From Dermatemys mawii (lineage: Eukaryota; Chordata; Testudines; Dermatemydidae), in the NCBI GenBank assembly GCA_007922305.1, contig ML677333.1, positions 17,134,676-17,198,675 on the forward strand: a stretch of 64,000 nt of DNA, written 5' to 3'. A program made the translations under genes and the position numbers. The notes beneath the pieces were generated by a model. That model was given only the letters and a program-made list of their open reading frames with translations, ran no database searches and was not told the origin of the DNA. Positions 56,711 to 64,000 of this stretch are shown in pieces. Within the stretch, counting starts at the first letter, position 1, and each line of letters opens with the position of its first letter.

Positions 56711-57657
56711 TAGTTAGTCCTCTTCGCTCCTAGTGGAGCATAAGGCACCAACCATTCTTCTCCATTCGACTCGATGTTGGGCTAACCAGTAGATTTCATC
56801 CCAGGTCTTTCCCATATTTTTCATTTCACCTTTGATAGTTCTTCGCCACGTTCTCAGCGGTCTGCCTCTCCTTCTTTTTCCCTGTGGTATCCATCTTAGA
56901 GCAGTGTGAGGATGTCTGGTGGTATCCATTCTCAACACGTGCCCCAACCATCTCCATCTTCGTTGTTTCACCTCATCCACTATGTTGTTAATGCCTGTTA
57001 GTCGGCTCACTTCTCTATTGGTGACACGTTGCGGCCAGTGTATGTTAAGGATGTGCCTAAGACACCTTCCTTCGAAACCCTGAAGTCAACCTTCTATCTT
57101 CTTGTTGGTCTTCTACGTTTCCGCAGCATAGAGCAATACAGAGCAGACATTCGACCTGTAGATCTTTACTTTAGTTTTAGTTTGCAAGATTGATGACTTC
57201 CAGATGTCTTGAAGTCTGTTGAAAGCATTTGCTGCAAGACTAATTCTGGTGGATATCTCTTTCCCAATATTACCATCAGCTGATACGTAACTACCAAGAT
57301 ATTTGAAATCATTCACCTCTTCTAATTCCACGTCATATAGGACTGTCTTCACCGAGCTTGCTGTTTTTGCTTTCGTTATCTTGCTCTTACCAGCATGGAT
57401 CTTGAGCCCCACTCATCTAGCCGCTCTATCTACCCTATCAGTCTTCTCTTGGAGGTCCGTTTGAGAATTTGAGAGCAGAGCGATGTCATCCGCAAAGTCA
57501 CAATCTTCAATCTGGCCAGACGGTCCCCATACGAGCCCTCTTGGTCGGTCTTCGGTGGCTCTCCGCATCACCCAGTCTATGACCACAAGGAATAGGATGG
57601 CTGAGATAACACACCCTTGTCTGACTCTCGTCCTCACACGGAACCACTCGCTTTGCT
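56711..57657 (-). mobile_element. RTE/L2-like LINE inserted in Harbinger, 5'-truncated
   Basis: A 947-bp minus-strand insertion flanked by a perfect 11-bp duplication, GTAATCTATGT (56700-56710 and 57658-57668). Its 3' end is at the left and finishes in an ACTAACTAA-type tail on the minus strand. Its truncated 5' end is at 57657, inside the RT palm. It is not CR1: the tail, the C-terminal RRWRWLGHVLRM block and the short 3' UTR differ. It arrived after the Harbinger element. Confidence 0.92.
56714..57657 (-). pseudogene. LINE reverse transcriptase C-terminal half
   Basis: Three consecutive minus-strand frames: 57657-57413 with VRTRVRQGCVISAILFLVVI (RT GVRQGC block) and CDFADDIALLSNSQ, keeping both catalytic Asp; 57412-57113 with KYLGSYVSADGNIGKEISTR and NVCSVLLYAAET; 57010-56714 with RRWRWLGHVLRMDTTRHPHT, GKRRRGRPLRTWRRT and WDEIYWLAQHRVEWRRM, ending LCSTRSEED. 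The gaps reflect a few frameshifts or stops between 57113 and 57010. The C-terminus with LGHVLRM and GKRRRGRP is typical of RTE/RTE-X-like LINEs of many animals; the exact clade is uncertain. The endonuclease is missing. Confidence 0.85.
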
Positions 57658-57804
57658 GTAATCTATGTACTATGAATAAAAAAAACCCCATTGATTAAAA
57701 AGACAATTCATTTGTTGAACAGCTACTTCATTTGCTGAAAGGAAAGGTTATGGATGCAGAATGTGTGGTGGAAGCGGGTGGGGTGCGATTGGGGTGGGAT
57801 GGGG

Positions 57805-58374
57805 TCAGTCAGAGATTGGAGTATGTCCGGATCTCATACTCTGCAATGCTCTCCGAATTGCTGTGTCCTCCGAACCCCATTTCTGGATGGCAATAAGGCA
57901 TGTTATCAGGGGTTGAGTGCAGTGGATAAGGGTCCTGGATTTGGGAGTTGATTGGTGAAGACACAGGGGTTGGAGGCAGATGTGGGTGGTAATAACCAGG
58001 AAGCTGGTGATAGCGGGATGGAGGGACAGAGGGCCAGAAGGGGAAGGATTTGGGGGCAATTGATGAAGGGGGCGGTGAGCCCGGTACTGCTCCTCCTGCA
58101 TGTCAGCGATCTGCTGCATAGTGTCTACTTGCCGCTCCATTAATCTGACCAGCTTATCAGCGATTTCCTGCCGGTGAGTTGCATTCTCCTGGCAGAACGT
58201 CCTCTCCCTCAACTTGCTTTCATTCTCCCTCCACTTTTGTGCAATTCGATTTTCTTGTACAGATTGTTGCATCACTTGTTGTAGCAGATCCTCCTTACTT
58301 TTTTGTGGTCTCCTCCTGAGTCTTCTCAGCCTGTCAGCAGCACATAACAGTGGCAAAGAAGTCAAGGTCGAACC
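57805..58374 (-). pseudogene. Harbinger Myb-like protein, C-terminal exon
   Basis: The minus-strand frame 58380-57805. It gives a charged coiled coil: RLRRLRRRPQKSKEDLLQQV, then RIAQKWRENESKLRERTF, EIADKLVRLMERQVDTMQQI and ADMQEEQYRA, followed by a Pro/His/Ser-rich tail ending ISD. This layout (basic start, long coiled coil, low-complexity tail) fits the C-terminal half of the Harbinger accessory protein. Two splice acceptors are possible: AG before GTTCGACC (about 58373) or before GCTGAGAAG (58331-58332). A coiled coil suggests dimerisation or contact with the transposase (inference). This exon itself is open throughout. Confidence 0.75.
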
Positions 58375-58641
58375 TATCAAGAGAGAATGTTACATTACAG
58401 ATGGGCAGCATTGTACACAACACACAGAGCAATGATTCTCCTGCATTCCCTGTCCAAAGAAACCCACAGTTTGCCTGTCCCAGGCAGAGCGCACAGAACT
58501 CACAGGAGCCCCTGCCATGGTGAGTAATCTGGGGATGCAGGGGAACTGATTGTTTCCCTGCCGTGCTGTCCTATGGGTTGCCTTGGGGGGCGGGGAGTGC
58601 AGCACAGTGGCAGGAACCCTACACTGAACACTGTCCCAACA

Positions 58642-58955
58642 TTCTCCGTAGGTGTTCATCCTGGAAGATATCTCACTGCTGCGGGTGACTGATGAGGAAA
58701 GGGAGGGGATTCTAATGCGATGCGGCTTCCGCTCAGGCCCATGTGCAGCTTGCCTCTGTGCAGCAATGCTCCCCCCCGCCCCTCGTAGCACAGTGGTAGA
58801 GGCTAGTGACCGTGACTGGGACGGAGAACAAGCTGGCTCTTCCAACAAACCTGTGCAGGCGCATTGCCACTGCTCTTATTGAGACCTTTGAAGAAATCAC
58901 TGACGAGGATTACCGCGATGTGATAGACTACATCAATGCACTATTCCACATGTAG
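58642..58955 (+). other. Plus-strand reading frames inside the Myb-gene intron
   Basis: Two adjacent frames lie opposite the intron. 58652-58882 gives DISLLRVTDEEREGILMRCG and a Cys-rich CGFRSGPCAACLC. 58800-58952 gives NLCRRIATALIETFEEITDE then DYRDVIDYINALFHM before a TAG at 58953. The second reads like a genuine acidic C-terminus, and AG/G occurs just before GTGTTCATCC (58652). It could be a remnant of a third gene or a conserved stretch by chance. I recognise no family. Confidence 0.3.
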
Positions 58956-59589
58956 GCATGCATGCAAGCATCCCTTTCCACCCTCGCCCAAGTAGTCAGA
59001 AACCACAGTGCCTGCCTTCCCAATGGAAAAGTAGCTTTACCTCCGCAGTCCGCTGCTGCTCTGCCCTCAACAACTGCTGGACGCTGCAGCTGGCTTCCCT
59101 CCTCCTGGCTGGAGAACAGCTCCTGACTGCATGCCTCCTGGGAGTCCTCCGTGCCCTGGTTCGCTGCCGCTGTTGCCTCCTCCTCCTCCTGCTCCTCCTC
59201 CTCCTCTTCATCCTCCTCCTCTTCCTCCCCCGCTCTTGCACTGGTGGGCTTGGAAGTGTCCGTGGTGGTCGATGGAGTGCATGTAGGATCCCCCCCAAGT
59301 ATTGTGTCCAGCTCTTTGTAAAATAAGTCGTTGGGGCTGCCCCGGAGCAGCCACTTGCCTCGCGGGCTTTGCGATACGCATTCCTAAGCTCCTTTACCGT
59401 AACACAGCACTGCAGAGTGTCCTGCTCATGGCCTCTTTCCGCCAACACCCGTGATATCTGCTCATAGGTATCATAATTCCTGCAGATAGACCGCAGCTGA
59501 GACTGAACAGCCTCTTCCCCCCAACAGCTGATGAGGTCCAGCACCTCGCTATTGCTCCACGCTGAGGATCGCCTATTGCGAGGAGGCAT
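58935..59589 (-). pseudogene. Harbinger Myb/SANT-like DNA-binding protein, N-terminal exon
   Basis: The likely start is MPPRNRRSSAWS (ATG at 59589-59587). Residues about 10-80 form a Myb/SANT-like (trihelix-type) domain: AWSNSEVLDLISCWGEEAVQ, SQLRSICRNYDTYEQISRVL, QCCVTVKELRNAYRKAREA. A frameshift near 59330-59345 follows: the right frame continues LFYKELDTILGGDPTCTPST, then a Glu-rich acidic run coded by a GAG/GAA repeat (59173-59230), then GTEDSQEACSQELFSSQEEG. The long single frame down to 58996 instead reads the same bases as an Arg/Lys-rich tail, which is an artefact. It acts with the transposase in family members by binding DNA ends and carrying the transposase to the nucleus. Confidence 0.83.
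59173..59230. repeat. (TCC)n-type trinucleotide tract in Myb-like gene
   Basis: An imperfect CTC/TCC run on the plus strand. In the true minus-strand frame it codes an acidic Glu stretch, usual for these proteins, and it is prone to slippage. Confidence 0.85.
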
Positions 59590-59884
59590 GGCACATGGAG
59601 TCATGATCAATCAGAATGATCACCTGCAAGAATTCCCTGAGAGCACTCCACGCTTGGCTGGAGCAAACAGGAAGGGGATTTTCAAATTTCCCTGGAAATT
59701 TAAAGGGCGGGTCTGACGTTTGGTCACCTGAGGACAGGACAAAAGAGTTTGAAAGTGATGAGCAGAGTGGTTCGAACGGGAATTATGGGACGGGCTGGAG
59801 GCCAATTAATGCCAATTGGGTATCCACATTTGTGCCATAGCACTACAGCAGCAATGCTACAGCCCTTATTCCCTCTGCAGAGGT

Positions 59885-60011
59885 AGATTACCAGTAGCGC
59901 TATAACTCCGTCGTTATAGCGCTCTATGTGCCTCGTCAGTGTAGAGGGGTAGGAGGTTATAGCGCTCCTGGTGGCTTTATAGCGCTATAAAGTGCCAGTG
60001 TAATCAAGCCC
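59885..60011. repeat. Right subterminal TATAGCGC palindrome array
   Basis: AGTAGCGCTATAACTCC, CGTTATAGCGCTC, GGTTATAGCGCTCC and a perfect TTTATAGCGCTATAAAG at 59975-59991 lie within 110 bp of the terminus. The same four sites, in the same order, occur at the right end of 34090-34765, which argues for function. Confidence 0.8.
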
Positions 60012-60014
60012 TCA

Positions 60015-60889
60015 GCAAAAGGAGCTATTTAAATGCAAAACCAATGATGTGGAGAACAGGCAACATGACAGGCATCATTCTACTTGATAAAACATGAACT
60101 ATAGTAAAAAGGCAAACAGAAAACAAATTGAGAACAAAGTTGGTCCTTCTTTGCCCAGGATTTTTATTCAGAGGGAGTGCTCCAGTCTTCAAATGAAGAT
60201 GAAGGCCTTTTAATTAGCCTTTTCCCTCCCAAACATATCCACAAAGGGATAGAAGAAGCAAAGCGCAAAGTGTGCACATGAAAGGGGGAATTTAAGATTG
60301 TTTGTTTCTTGAGCACCACCCTAAGTATGTGTTAGAAGTGAATAAAATTATTAATGGCAAATCCACAAATTTAGCTTCTTTCCCTGGTTACAAGTTGTCA
60401 ATAAACAGTCTACAAATATCTTACACCATATTAATGTAACTTTTAGAATTGGATGTCAGGTGGGAACTTACATTTTTGAATTCAGAGTTTGGTTTCAGTT
60501 AATATTCACTTAAAATACAACTGTATAAAATGGACAATGTATAATTTTACTTAGCACGCAATTCATTTTCTTAAGCATCATCCTCATCAAATAAGGAACT
60601 TAACTATATGCTCCACACTTGGGCATTACTGCTGCAACTGGGAAGGAGTCACTTGATGGGCATACAGCAGAGCTCTGATGAAGCATCATGTCCTTCTGTA
60701 TTCCTTGTTCTGATTATTGCATGTTGCCTTGTTGTGCTTATATGTGAAATATTTTTCATCTGCTATGTTCCAGATCAAGCCTGGTAGGGCAGCTCCTCAA
60801 GAGGATTCAGTTATGAAGCCAGGCCCATTTACATCAGCTTTTGATCTGCCTCATCAACAGGTTAGAAACAGGTTTTTATGTCTTGTCTA
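60015..60889. other. Unique AT-rich DNA
   Basis: No gene or repeat family recognised. Confidence 0.5.
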
Positions 60890-61005
60890 TTTAACTGCAA
60901 GCTCTTCACAACAGGGACAAGCTCCGAATAAGTATTTGAATAGTGCCTTGTACCAGGAGATTCCAGATTTGTTTGGGGGTGGTAGGTATTAGGGTAAAAA
61001 TCAAT
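60890..61005 (-). repeat. MIR/L2-type tail, reverse orientation
   Basis: ACTGCAAGCTCTTCACAACA, GGGACAAGCTCCGAATAAGT, AGTGCCTTGTACCAGGAG and TAGGTATTAGGGTAAAAATC share block order with 53020-53190. It underlies the end of the plus frame 60717-60992. Confidence 0.5.
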
Positions 61006-61313
61006 AAGTTAAAATGCAATAAAATAATCCACATAAAGCAAAGTTTTTTTCCCCCTCTGCTCTTGTGACTATATTTAGGGATAAATGTTAGCAGAACAGC
61101 TAGATAAGCTAGGAAATCAGGCATGGTCAAGTCTGATCAGGCAAACACTCTTCTCCCTCAAAGAAAGGGACAAAGAATATAAGAAATGAGGAGCATAGAA
61201 CAGGGAATGTTGTCACAACTGTATGTTTTCTATCTACCTGTTTGGTAGGGTAAGTGGGGTTTAATTTAACACTGAGATGTCCAAGTGCCTCCTGAATGTA
61301 TATCTTTCCTCCC

Positions 61314-61726
61314 TGTGATAGGGTAGACTTGCTCCAACCTCTTTTCAAGCCCACAAACAGCTCAGGGACCCCTACTGGTAAAACACCCTGTGTAGTTTAT
61401 TTACAATGTTCATTTCCACTGCACTTACCCACTATACAGCCTTACAGCTACAGTCCTATGGAACCCTCAGCTCCTGAGGCAAGAATGCAGGCACAAAGAG
61501 CACACAAACAAGTGAGTAAGTTCACTTTGTCTTCTGCTTCTCCTTCTCATGGCCTTCCTGTGCCTTTTGAATCACCTGCCTAATGAGCTAATTAGCCTCA
61601 GTTTTCCTCAGCCCATCCCCAGCCATCAGTTAGGTACATCTCTATCAGGTCTGCTCTATTGTAATTAGTTAGAGTTGCAATGACCAGAGTGGTGGCCCAG
61701 ATGCTGCTGCCCAGCACTCTGTCACA
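61314..61726. mobile_element. TGTGATAG...CTCTGTCACA element (413 bp)
   Basis: It begins TGTGATAGGGTAGACTTGCT and ends GCCCAGCACTCTGTCACA, so the last 8-10 bases at each side are inverted (TGTGAYAG). The interior has TATTTACAATGTTCATTTCC and TAATGAGCTAATTAGCCTCA. The plus frame 61296-61583 is without motif. The flanking CTCCC and CCCCT agree only partly. It may be a solo LTR (TG...CA) or a DNA element; the end sequence is like that of 38642. Confidence 0.55.
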
Positions 61727-63104
61727 CCCCTCACTTCCTAGAAACTCCCCCACTGGTAAAGAAGAGGTGAACAAAGAGCTATCAGGTGCATGTTTATTGT
61801 AATCATGGTTCTTTCTACCATCATACTCCCCTCAATGCTTTAAGGATTCCAAGTGCAAGCTAGGACTGTATCAATCAGCATTTACTTGCAGTAGGTCTAC
61901 TGCTGGTGAGCAAACTCCAACCCAATAAGACTTTGGGAGTAGTATCGATGACTCATGAGAGAAACGTTTTCTGGGTAATGAAGAGACAAAGGGCCTCCAA
62001 GTGAATGGTCCCAGACGGATTTCTAAAAAAGGCACACATTTAAGGGGTTAGCCACCTTTGCTGTCTCCCACTCTGACATCCCCATAGGGAATGGTCAGGA
62101 AAAAAAATTTGTATAAATTCAGACTTACTTAGTTTCCAGTTGCCTACTAGAGGATATAATGGTATGCATGGGGATTTTTTTTATTTAATCCATAATAGGA
62201 TAAAGGTTAGAAGGAAGTAAATTTCAGGTACTCAAATATCTTGTTTGGCAGCAGTGGGAGAAAGTTTTCATTTGCATTAAGCCAGGGTTCTATGTTATAT
62301 TTATAGACAGGCAGCCAAGGTATTACTAAGTAGCTCCTGGTGACTAACACCTGAAAAAAGAGAGTGCATTTTTAACAGGATATTACCTTAGTTTTCAGAG
62401 GAAAAAGAATCTTATTTCTGTGTGCACAGGTGTGCTCAGACACACCAGAAAATTGAAACCCAATTTAAAAGGCAATACTAGAAACAATTTGAGCAGGGTT
62501 CTGATGCTGTTATGGCTGAAATAGCACAAGAAATGACTGGAGGGGCTATCTTTGCATTTTTCTGTTCAATCTATGACTGAAGCAATCAGTATGGATTGAT
62601 GTGGAAAATACAAATTAAATTCATTGTGTCATTACAGCCAGAACATACTGAAATTATTTTAAATAATGCCATTGAAATCAAACACCATGCGGGGGTGGGG
62701 AGAGAAATCAAACCTACTTCTTAATTTTAGTATAACAGCAACATAAAGACCCTTGGCCAAATTCATCTTGGGTGTATCTGCATCAATTTTAACGTAGTTA
62801 CACAGCAGGAGTGAGTTTGTCCCTTTGCACAGGAGACTTCAGTGGTAAGTTTAGATATATTTATATAGTAGATTTGATTTTCAGCCAAAGCAGAAGGAAC
62901 ACCTCAGGTAATCCATTTCATATACACACCTTTATATCTCTGTAAATATGCTTTTATGCTGGCTTAAAGAGAGTACTCTTCTGTCAGAAAGTGATTTGAA
63001 AACAGATAGTGGCGTATAACCACACAGAATTATGTATTTAAGTGGAATCATATATATATATAATTTCATGCCAGATGAAAAAACACAATCCCAGGAGATG
63101 AGAC
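61727..63104. other. Mostly unique noncoding DNA
   Basis: 62755-62825 carries a diverged TTACAC-family repeat (TCATCTTGGGTGTATCTGCA). A short (AT)n run is at 63050-63063. Nothing else was recognised. Confidence 0.5.
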
Positions 63105-64000
63105 ACTCTCTGACCTTGGCACAAAAAGTGGGAATGTTCTAATAAAGTTTGTGGATGACACAAGGCTGGGAGGTATTGCCAATACAGAGAAGGATCGGGA
63201 TATCATACAGGAAGGTCTGGATGACCTTGTAAACTAGAGTAGTAGAAATAGGAGGAAATTTAATAGTGAAAATGATAAGGTCATGCATTTAGGGAGTAAT
63301 AACAAGAATTTTAGTTATAAGATGGAGACGTATCAGTTGGAAGTAATAGAGGAGAAGGATCTCAACGTATTGGTTAATCACAGATTGACTATGAGTTGTC
63401 AATGTGACATAGCTGTGAAAAAATCTAATGTGGTCTTGGAATGCATCAGGCGAGGTATTTCCAGTAGAGGAAAGGAGGTGTTAGTACTATTATACACGGC
63501 ACTGGTGAGACTTCATCTGGAATACTGTGTGCAGTTCTGGTCTCCCAGGTTTAAGAAGGATGAATTCAAACTGGAGCAGGTACGGAGAAGAACTACGAGG
63601 ATGATCCAAGGCATAGAAAACCTGTCTTATGAAAGGAGACTCAAAGAGCTTGGCTTGTTTAGCCTAACCAAAAGAAGGCTGAGGGGAGATATGATTGTTC
63701 TCCATAAATATATCAGAGGGATAAATATCAGGGAGGGAGAGGAATTATTTAAGCTCAGTACCATGTGGACACAAGAACAAATGGATATAAAGTGGTCAGC
63801 CGGAAGTTTAGACTTGAAATTAGATGAAGGTTTCTACACATAAGAGGAGTGAAGTTCTGGAACAGCCTTCCAAGAGGAGCAGTGGGGGCAAAAAACATAT
63901 CTAGCTTCAAGACTAAGCTTGATAAGTGTATAGAGGGGATGGTATGATAGGATAGCCTAATTTTGGCAATTAATTGATCTTTGACTTTTAGTGGTAAATA
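63105..64000 (+). mobile_element. CR1 LINE, running off the window
   Basis: Begins in the RT palm (AATAAAGTTTGTGGATGACA codes the KFVDDTRLGG block). It continues through the RT C-terminus to the 3' UTR (TTTTGGCAATTAATTGATCT at the window edge), the same 3' UTR as 5140-5578. The 3' end is outside. A different subfamily from 20909-21863. Confidence 0.88.
63150..63843 (+). pseudogene. CR1 reverse transcriptase C-terminal region
   Basis: KFVDDTRLGGIANTEKDRDI retains the two catalytic Asp. A TAG at about 63235 then interrupts it (DDLVN-stop). The open frame 63283-63843 gives [60 protein letters not shown] and ELGLFSLTKRRLRGDMIVL. The proper C-terminal boundary is lost in a frameshift near 63760, where GEELFKLSTMWTQEQMD departs from the family. 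The ATG at 63283 is not a true start. Confidence 0.85.

Larger units (their letters stand above)
55027..60011 (+). mobile_element. PIF/Harbinger DNA transposon, near full length
   Basis: A 4985-bp element, about 4.03 kb without the LINE inserted at 56711-57657. Its ends are GGGCTTGGTTACACTTACAG and, reverse-complemented, GGGCTTGATTACACTGGCAC. The flanks are a 3-bp duplication, TCA (55024-55026 and 60012-60014), the duplication length typical of PIF/Harbinger. It encodes the two standard proteins of the superfamily: a DDE transposase rightward (55399-56620) and a Myb/SANT-like protein leftward (59589-57805). Both are disrupted, so the copy is not autonomous now. The non-autonomous element at 34090-34765 shares both ends. 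HARBI1 is the domesticated host gene from this superfamily. Confidence 0.92.

Noticed and set aside
61314..61726. Firm call of a solo LTR with a 5-bp duplication
   Set aside because: The flanks CTCCC and CCCCT match only partly and the termini are inverted; class left open.
1..64000. CRISPR arrays, bacterial operons, insertion sequences
   Set aside because: Repeat content (CR1, PLE, MIR, Harbinger, hAT) is vertebrate; no regularly spaced short repeats or prokaryotic gene order.

Overview
This is 64 kb of vertebrate nuclear DNA in which I can support no host protein-coding exon. The repeat content points to a turtle (cryptodire) or, less likely, a crocodilian. CR1 LINEs of several subfamilies dominate. 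They are joined by Penelope-like elements (PLEs) with a GIY-YIG nuclease, a PIF/Harbinger transposon with its internal relatives, hAT-type non-autonomous elements with 8-bp target-site duplications (TSDs), MIR/L2-type ancient tails, and one tRNA-like SINE. Nearly every longer reading frame is either a decayed transposon gene or an accident of a low-complexity tract. The window is best read as intergenic or intronic.

Layout. 1-14 kb: mostly unique AT-rich DNA with scattered old repeats (hAT element 2102-2414, CR1 3' UTR 5140-5578, MIR pieces, a pyrimidine-rich degenerate tandem 9840-10440, and a (TG)n tract broken by ten Ns at 11305-11314). 14.2-18.4 kb: a nested LINE cluster, with one CR1 on the minus strand interrupted by a second minus-strand CR1 and by a small element. 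19.8-26.2 kb: a PLE with a GIY-YIG domain, three more CR1s and a palindromic PLE-derived insertion. 27.6-38.1 kb: non-autonomous DNA elements (28427-28949, 29092-29808, 32452-32808, 37678-38064), a second palindromic PLE insertion (30661-30880), and a third, larger one (34022-35275) that carries a Harbinger derivative. 38.6-41.7 kb: a TGTGACAG-ended element and a 288-bp segment present twice at about 99% identity. 43-50 kb: CR1 tails, a second PLE and a fossil of another LINE clade. 55.0-60.0 kb: a nearly full-length two-gene Harbinger transposon with a 5'-truncated LINE inserted in it. 61.3-64.0 kb: another TGTGA-ended element and a CR1 running off the window edge.

How parts work together. 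The Harbinger element (55027-60011, TSD TCA) carries a DDE transposase on the plus strand and a Myb/SANT-like DNA-binding protein on the minus strand, the usual PIF/Harbinger pair. Its ends are packed with TATAGCGCTATA-like palindromes, which are also present in the 676-bp element at 34090-34765. That shorter element looks like a non-autonomous relative. Both Harbinger genes are disrupted, but by few lesions.

The most unusual signals are three palindromic PLE-end insertions. All have a TSD, and all have the same asymmetry: one arm is complete, the other stops 30-45 bp short. In the full PLE tails, the stem inside these arms carries a hammerhead-ribozyme-like core (CTGATGA, stem, GAAA). In the third palindrome the opposite arm preserves the empty site of the Harbinger insertion, which resolves its TSD as TAA/TTA.
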